A DNA stretch of 7,859 bases from Planctomycetota bacterium (GTDB lineage Bacteria > Planctomycetota > Phycisphaerae > WQYP01), in assembly GCA_021780285.1 (NCBI GenBank), contig JAJXZA010000050.1, forward strand, positions 1-7,859, given 5' to 3'. A program made the position numbers and the translations under genes. A model generated the notes under the pieces. The model was not told where the DNA came from. It saw only the letters and a program-made list of their open reading frames with translations, and made no database searches. This document shows positions 6,490-7,859 of the stretch, in pieces (the first letter of the stretch is position 1; each line of letters begins with the position of its first letter).

Positions 6490-6547
6490 AGGAGTCATCA
6501 GTCCCAATCTATCAAGATTAAGACGGTTCAGGTGAACTCCATCACCC
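6490..6547 (-). ncRNA. fluoride riboswitch (crcB motif)
   Basis: The minus strand matches the crcB-motif consensus closely. GGTGA (6546-6542) pairs with TCACC (6535-6531). The loop GGAGT (6540-6536) forms the pseudoknot with ACTCC (6495-6491). The conserved AACCG (6528-6524) precedes a 9-bp hairpin, GTCTTAATC (6524-6516) with GATTGGGAC (6509-6501, two G-U pairs) and loop TTGATA. The conserved CTGATGACTCCT (6501-6490) closes the aptamer. It lies immediately upstream of crcB, its classic partner. Fluoride binding normally turns gene expression on. Confidence 0.96.
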
Positions 6548-6563
6548 TTACACGTATCGCTAG

Positions 6564-6593
6564 ACTTTACCCTCGATAGAGGTTGCATGTCAA
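6564..6593 (-). promoter_or_regulatory. sigma70-like promoter of the fluoride operon
   Basis: A perfect TTGACA (6593-6588), 18 bases, then TAAAGT (6569-6564, 4 of 6 matches). Transcription would start near 6557, about ten bases before the riboswitch aptamer, which is the expected geometry. The spacer contains the inverted repeat CCTC-N4-GAGG (6582-6571), a possible extra operator. Confidence 0.7.
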
Positions 6594-6743
6594 TTCGTGG
6601 GATGCTCGCGAGCGGCAATCAGTAGTTTGTGGAAGGGAGCAATGGCGTTTTGGCCGTAGCGATGTAGCGGGCTTTGCCAAAGTTTGTTGTGGCTCCTGAC
6701 ATCAAGGGGTCGCGGGGCTTCGATCGTGACCCCTGGGGTGGAC
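6594..6743. other. intergenic region with inverted repeats
   Basis: Between the minus-strand fluoride promoter and the plus-strand toxin-antitoxin operator I see no supportable gene. It holds a 10-bp palindrome GCTCGCGAGC (6604-6613), an inverted repeat TTTGGC/GCCAAA (6649-6654 and 6676-6681), and an inverted repeat AGGGGTC/GACCCCT (6705-6711 and 6728-6734). None is followed by a T-run, so they are not convincing terminators. Confidence 0.4.
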
Positions 6744-6762
6744 GAGTCAATATTATTGACTC
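6744..6762. promoter_or_regulatory. 19-bp palindrome, likely toxin-antitoxin operator
   Basis: GAGTCAATA (6744-6752), one central T, then TATTGACTC (6754-6762) form a perfect inverted repeat, AT-rich in a GC-rich surround. It lies 30 bases before the toxin start and includes the TTGACT that best serves as its -35. The antitoxin has an HTH domain, so this is the natural site for autorepression. Confidence 0.7.
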
Positions 6763-6787
6763 ATATCGGCCGTTGGGGTAGGCTACC
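6756..6787 (+). promoter_or_regulatory. toxin-antitoxin promoter, possibly leaderless
   Basis: TTGACT (6756-6761), 17 bases, TAGGCT (6779-6784; the important first, second and last positions match). Transcription would start at about 6791-6792, that is at the toxin ATG. A second inverted repeat, GGTAG-G-CTACC (6777-6787), covers the -10. A G-rich GGGGTAGG could instead act as a ribosome binding site if transcription starts further upstream. Confidence 0.45.
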
Positions 6788-6791
6788 AATC

Positions 6792-7050
6792 ATGGCCGTC
6801 TTTGTTGAAATCACGCCCGAGGCCAGGGCGCAGGCCGCCCGCCTGAGCGAGCCTCTACGCGGCCGCGTTCTGGCGATCGTCGGGCGGCTAGCGCGCTGGC
6901 CCGCCGTCAGCGGCGCCAAGCCGCTGCGTGGCGGTCTTGCGGGACGTTAATTGGATAAGAACGGGCGACTACCGAGTTCAGTTTTACCTGCGTGAAGGAG
7001 TTATCGTGGTAGAGAAGATTGGGCATCGCGATGGCTTTTATGAGGAATAA
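6792..7050 (+). pseudogene. RelE/ParE-family toxin, frameshifted
   Basis: The first frame, from the ATG at 6792, reads as a RelE/ParE N-terminal half (AVFVEITPEARAQAARL, then GAKPLRGGLAGR) and stops at TAA 6948-6950 after 52 codons. The next frame (+1) immediately continues the family's C-terminal half, with WIRTGDYRVQFYL and VVVEKIGHRDGFYEE, to a TAA at 7048-7050. Removing one T at 6947/6948 restores an 85-residue toxin of normal length, with Asn-Trp at the junction. Intact relatives are ribosome-dependent mRNA interferases or gyrase inhibitors; which applies here cannot be told. The antitoxin begins three bases after the restored stop, as in an intact operon. It may be an inactivated toxin, a base-calling error, or a +1 recoding site at CGT-TAA; the last is speculative. 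Confidence 0.85.
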
Positions 7051-7053
7051 ATT

Positions 7054-7428
7054 ATGGTGACAACGCTGCAGGCATTTAATATTGGAAAGCGTGAATTTGT
7101 CATTCTGGACCGTCGCCAGTACATCAACCTGCTGAAGAAGCTTCCGCTGCGACATATGAATGTGCGTGGCGATATTTCGCTGCCGCCTGCCCCCAAAAAA
7201 CTTGCGAGCGGCAATTTTCCGGCTGCGGAAGCGTTGCGTGCGGACCTGGCACGCGACCTTATAAAGCGGCGTTGGGCGGCTCAATTAACGCAGGCGGCAC
7301 TGGCGCGTCGAGCCGGAATTCGCGTTGAAACACTTAATCGCGTGGAGCGAGCCAGGGTAACGCCGAATCCTCAAACAATTCTTAAGATCGTCGCCGCCCT
7401 GGAAAAGGCCGAAGCACGACCACGATAA
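7054..7428 (+). CDS. antitoxin with C-terminal XRE-type HTH
   Basis: A 124-residue antitoxin partner of the preceding RelE-type toxin. The short N-terminal part (about 1-50) contains FVILDRRQYINLLKKL, like the FVVLPxxEYExL element of Phd-like and related antitoxins. The C-terminal part (about 60-120) is a helix-turn-helix domain with LTQAALARRAGIRVETLNRVE (79-99) and the following ARVTPNPQTILKIVAALE helix. It should neutralise the toxin and repress the operon through the palindromes upstream of it. GAGGAA (7042-7047) lies inside the last toxin codons, six bases before the ATG, so translation is coupled to the toxin. With the toxin apparently frameshifted, this may be an orphan antitoxin that persists as a regulator. 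Toxin-first order with an HTH antitoxin is of the HigBA type. Confidence 0.9.
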   Translation: MVTTLQAFNIGKREFVILDRRQYINLLKKLPLRHMNVRGDISLPPAPKKLASGNFPAAEALRADLARDLIKRRWAAQLTQAALARRAGIRVETLNRVERARVTPNPQTILKIVAALEKAEARPR

Positions 7429-7470
7429 TCGCAGCTAATTTCGGCGTGGCCGTCTGATGCGCATTGGTAT

Positions 7471-7859
7471 TCAGGCGGTGGCTCGTGCGGCGGTAAAGCG
7501 GCCGAAGCGCAGGGCCAGGGCGGGCAGAACGAGCAGATTGAGCACGGTGGCGGTTATAAGGCCGCCGACGATGACCTGTGCCAGCGGCCCTTCAATTTCA
7601 CGCCCCGGCGCTCCGCTGCCCAAAGCCAGAGGCAGCAGGCCCAATGCGGTGACCAGCGCCGTCATCAAAATTGCGGGCAGGCGATCGGCAGCGCCCATCG
7701 CGGCGGTTTGAGCGTTCCAAGGCTGCTTTTCGTGTTGCACCAGATGCTGATAGTGCGAGAGCAGCATAATGGAATTGCGCAGCGTAATGCCAAAAAGCGT
7801 AATAAACCCTACCAAAGCGCCCAGGGAGAGCAGGCCGCCAGCCAGGTAGACGGCCCATA
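7471..7859 (-). CDS. RND efflux pump, heavy-metal (CusA/CzcA) type, C-terminal part
   Basis: The C-terminal end of a large inner-membrane RND transporter that uses proton influx to drive export through a tripartite complex. The reading frame runs off the window edge, so about 129 of roughly 1,000 residues are visible. The visible part begins WAVYLAGGLLSLGALVGFIT and continues LFGITLRNSIMLLSHY, the transmembrane GITxRNSI motif typical of CusA/CzcA-type (HME) pumps. A cytoplasmic loop with AAMGAADRLPAILMTAL follows, then the last helices (GLLPLALGSG, PGREIEGPLAQVIVGGL, TATVLNLLVLPALALRFG). The C-terminus is a normal short tail, so it is complete at this end. Membrane fusion and outer-membrane partners would be outside the window. 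The specificity (Cu/Ag or Co/Zn/Cd) cannot be judged from this fragment. It converges on the antitoxin gene with a 42-base gap and no visible terminator. Confidence 0.93.
   Translation of the reverse strand, partial: WAVYLAGGLLSLGALVGFITLFGITLRNSIMLLSHYQHLVQHEKQPWNAQTAAMGAADRLPAILMTALVTALGLLPLALGSGAPGREIEGPLAQVIVGGLITATVLNLLVLPALALRFGRFTAARATA

Noticed and set aside
6684..6791. N-terminal extension of the toxin frame from a TTG at 6684
   Set aside because: It would place the promoter and both palindromes inside the coding region, and the extra residues do not resemble RelE/ParE proteins; the ATG at 6792 matches the family start.

Overview
The window (about 55-60% G+C) reads as ordinary bacterial chromosome with a small accessory patch at its right end. 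No 16S rRNA or other strong taxonomic marker is present. The RelE-type toxin followed by an antitoxin with a C-terminal HTH, and the shape of HflX, recall Planctomycetota-like genomes, but that is an impression only.

Layout. Positions 1-262 are an upstream leader for hflX (263-1702, +), a ribosome-associated GTPase. It converges, 19 bases apart, on a small ArsR-family repressor gene (1722-2108, -) that has its own recognisable promoter and a possible operator. Upstream of that, still on the minus strand, lie an aldose 1-epimerase gene (galM, 2363-3403) and an unrecognised two-helix membrane protein with a long Ala/Pro-rich N-terminus (3550-4158).

The best-supported regulatory unit is a minus-strand fluoride-responsive operon from about 6593 to 4337. 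A sigma70-like promoter (TTGACA, 18 bases, TAAAGT) leads into a textbook fluoride (crcB) riboswitch (6547-6490) and then an intrinsic-terminator-like hairpin with a U-rich tail (6460-6427). Next come crcB (Fluc fluoride channel), a protein made of two tandem DUF190 (PII-like) domains, and a two-domain VOC-fold protein resembling catechol-2,3-dioxygenases of the CatE type. The VOC gene has a GGAGGT Shine-Dalgarno lying across the DUF190 stop codon and most likely starts at a TTG four bases after that stop, so it looks translationally coupled. CrcB exports fluoride and DUF190 is a known genomic companion of CrcB. A ring-cleavage/VOC enzyme in the third position is the unexpected part.

To the right of the divergent promoter region is a type II toxin-antitoxin locus on the plus strand (6744-7428). 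A 19-bp palindrome overlaps the likely -35, and a second inverted repeat covers the likely -10. The RelE/ParE-type toxin frame is broken by one extra base that creates a TAA, and the antitoxin carries a C-terminal XRE-type HTH and is intact. The window ends inside the C-terminal transmembrane part of an RND heavy-metal-type efflux pump (7471-7859, -).

I found no CRISPR array, insertion sequence, tRNA or rRNA.
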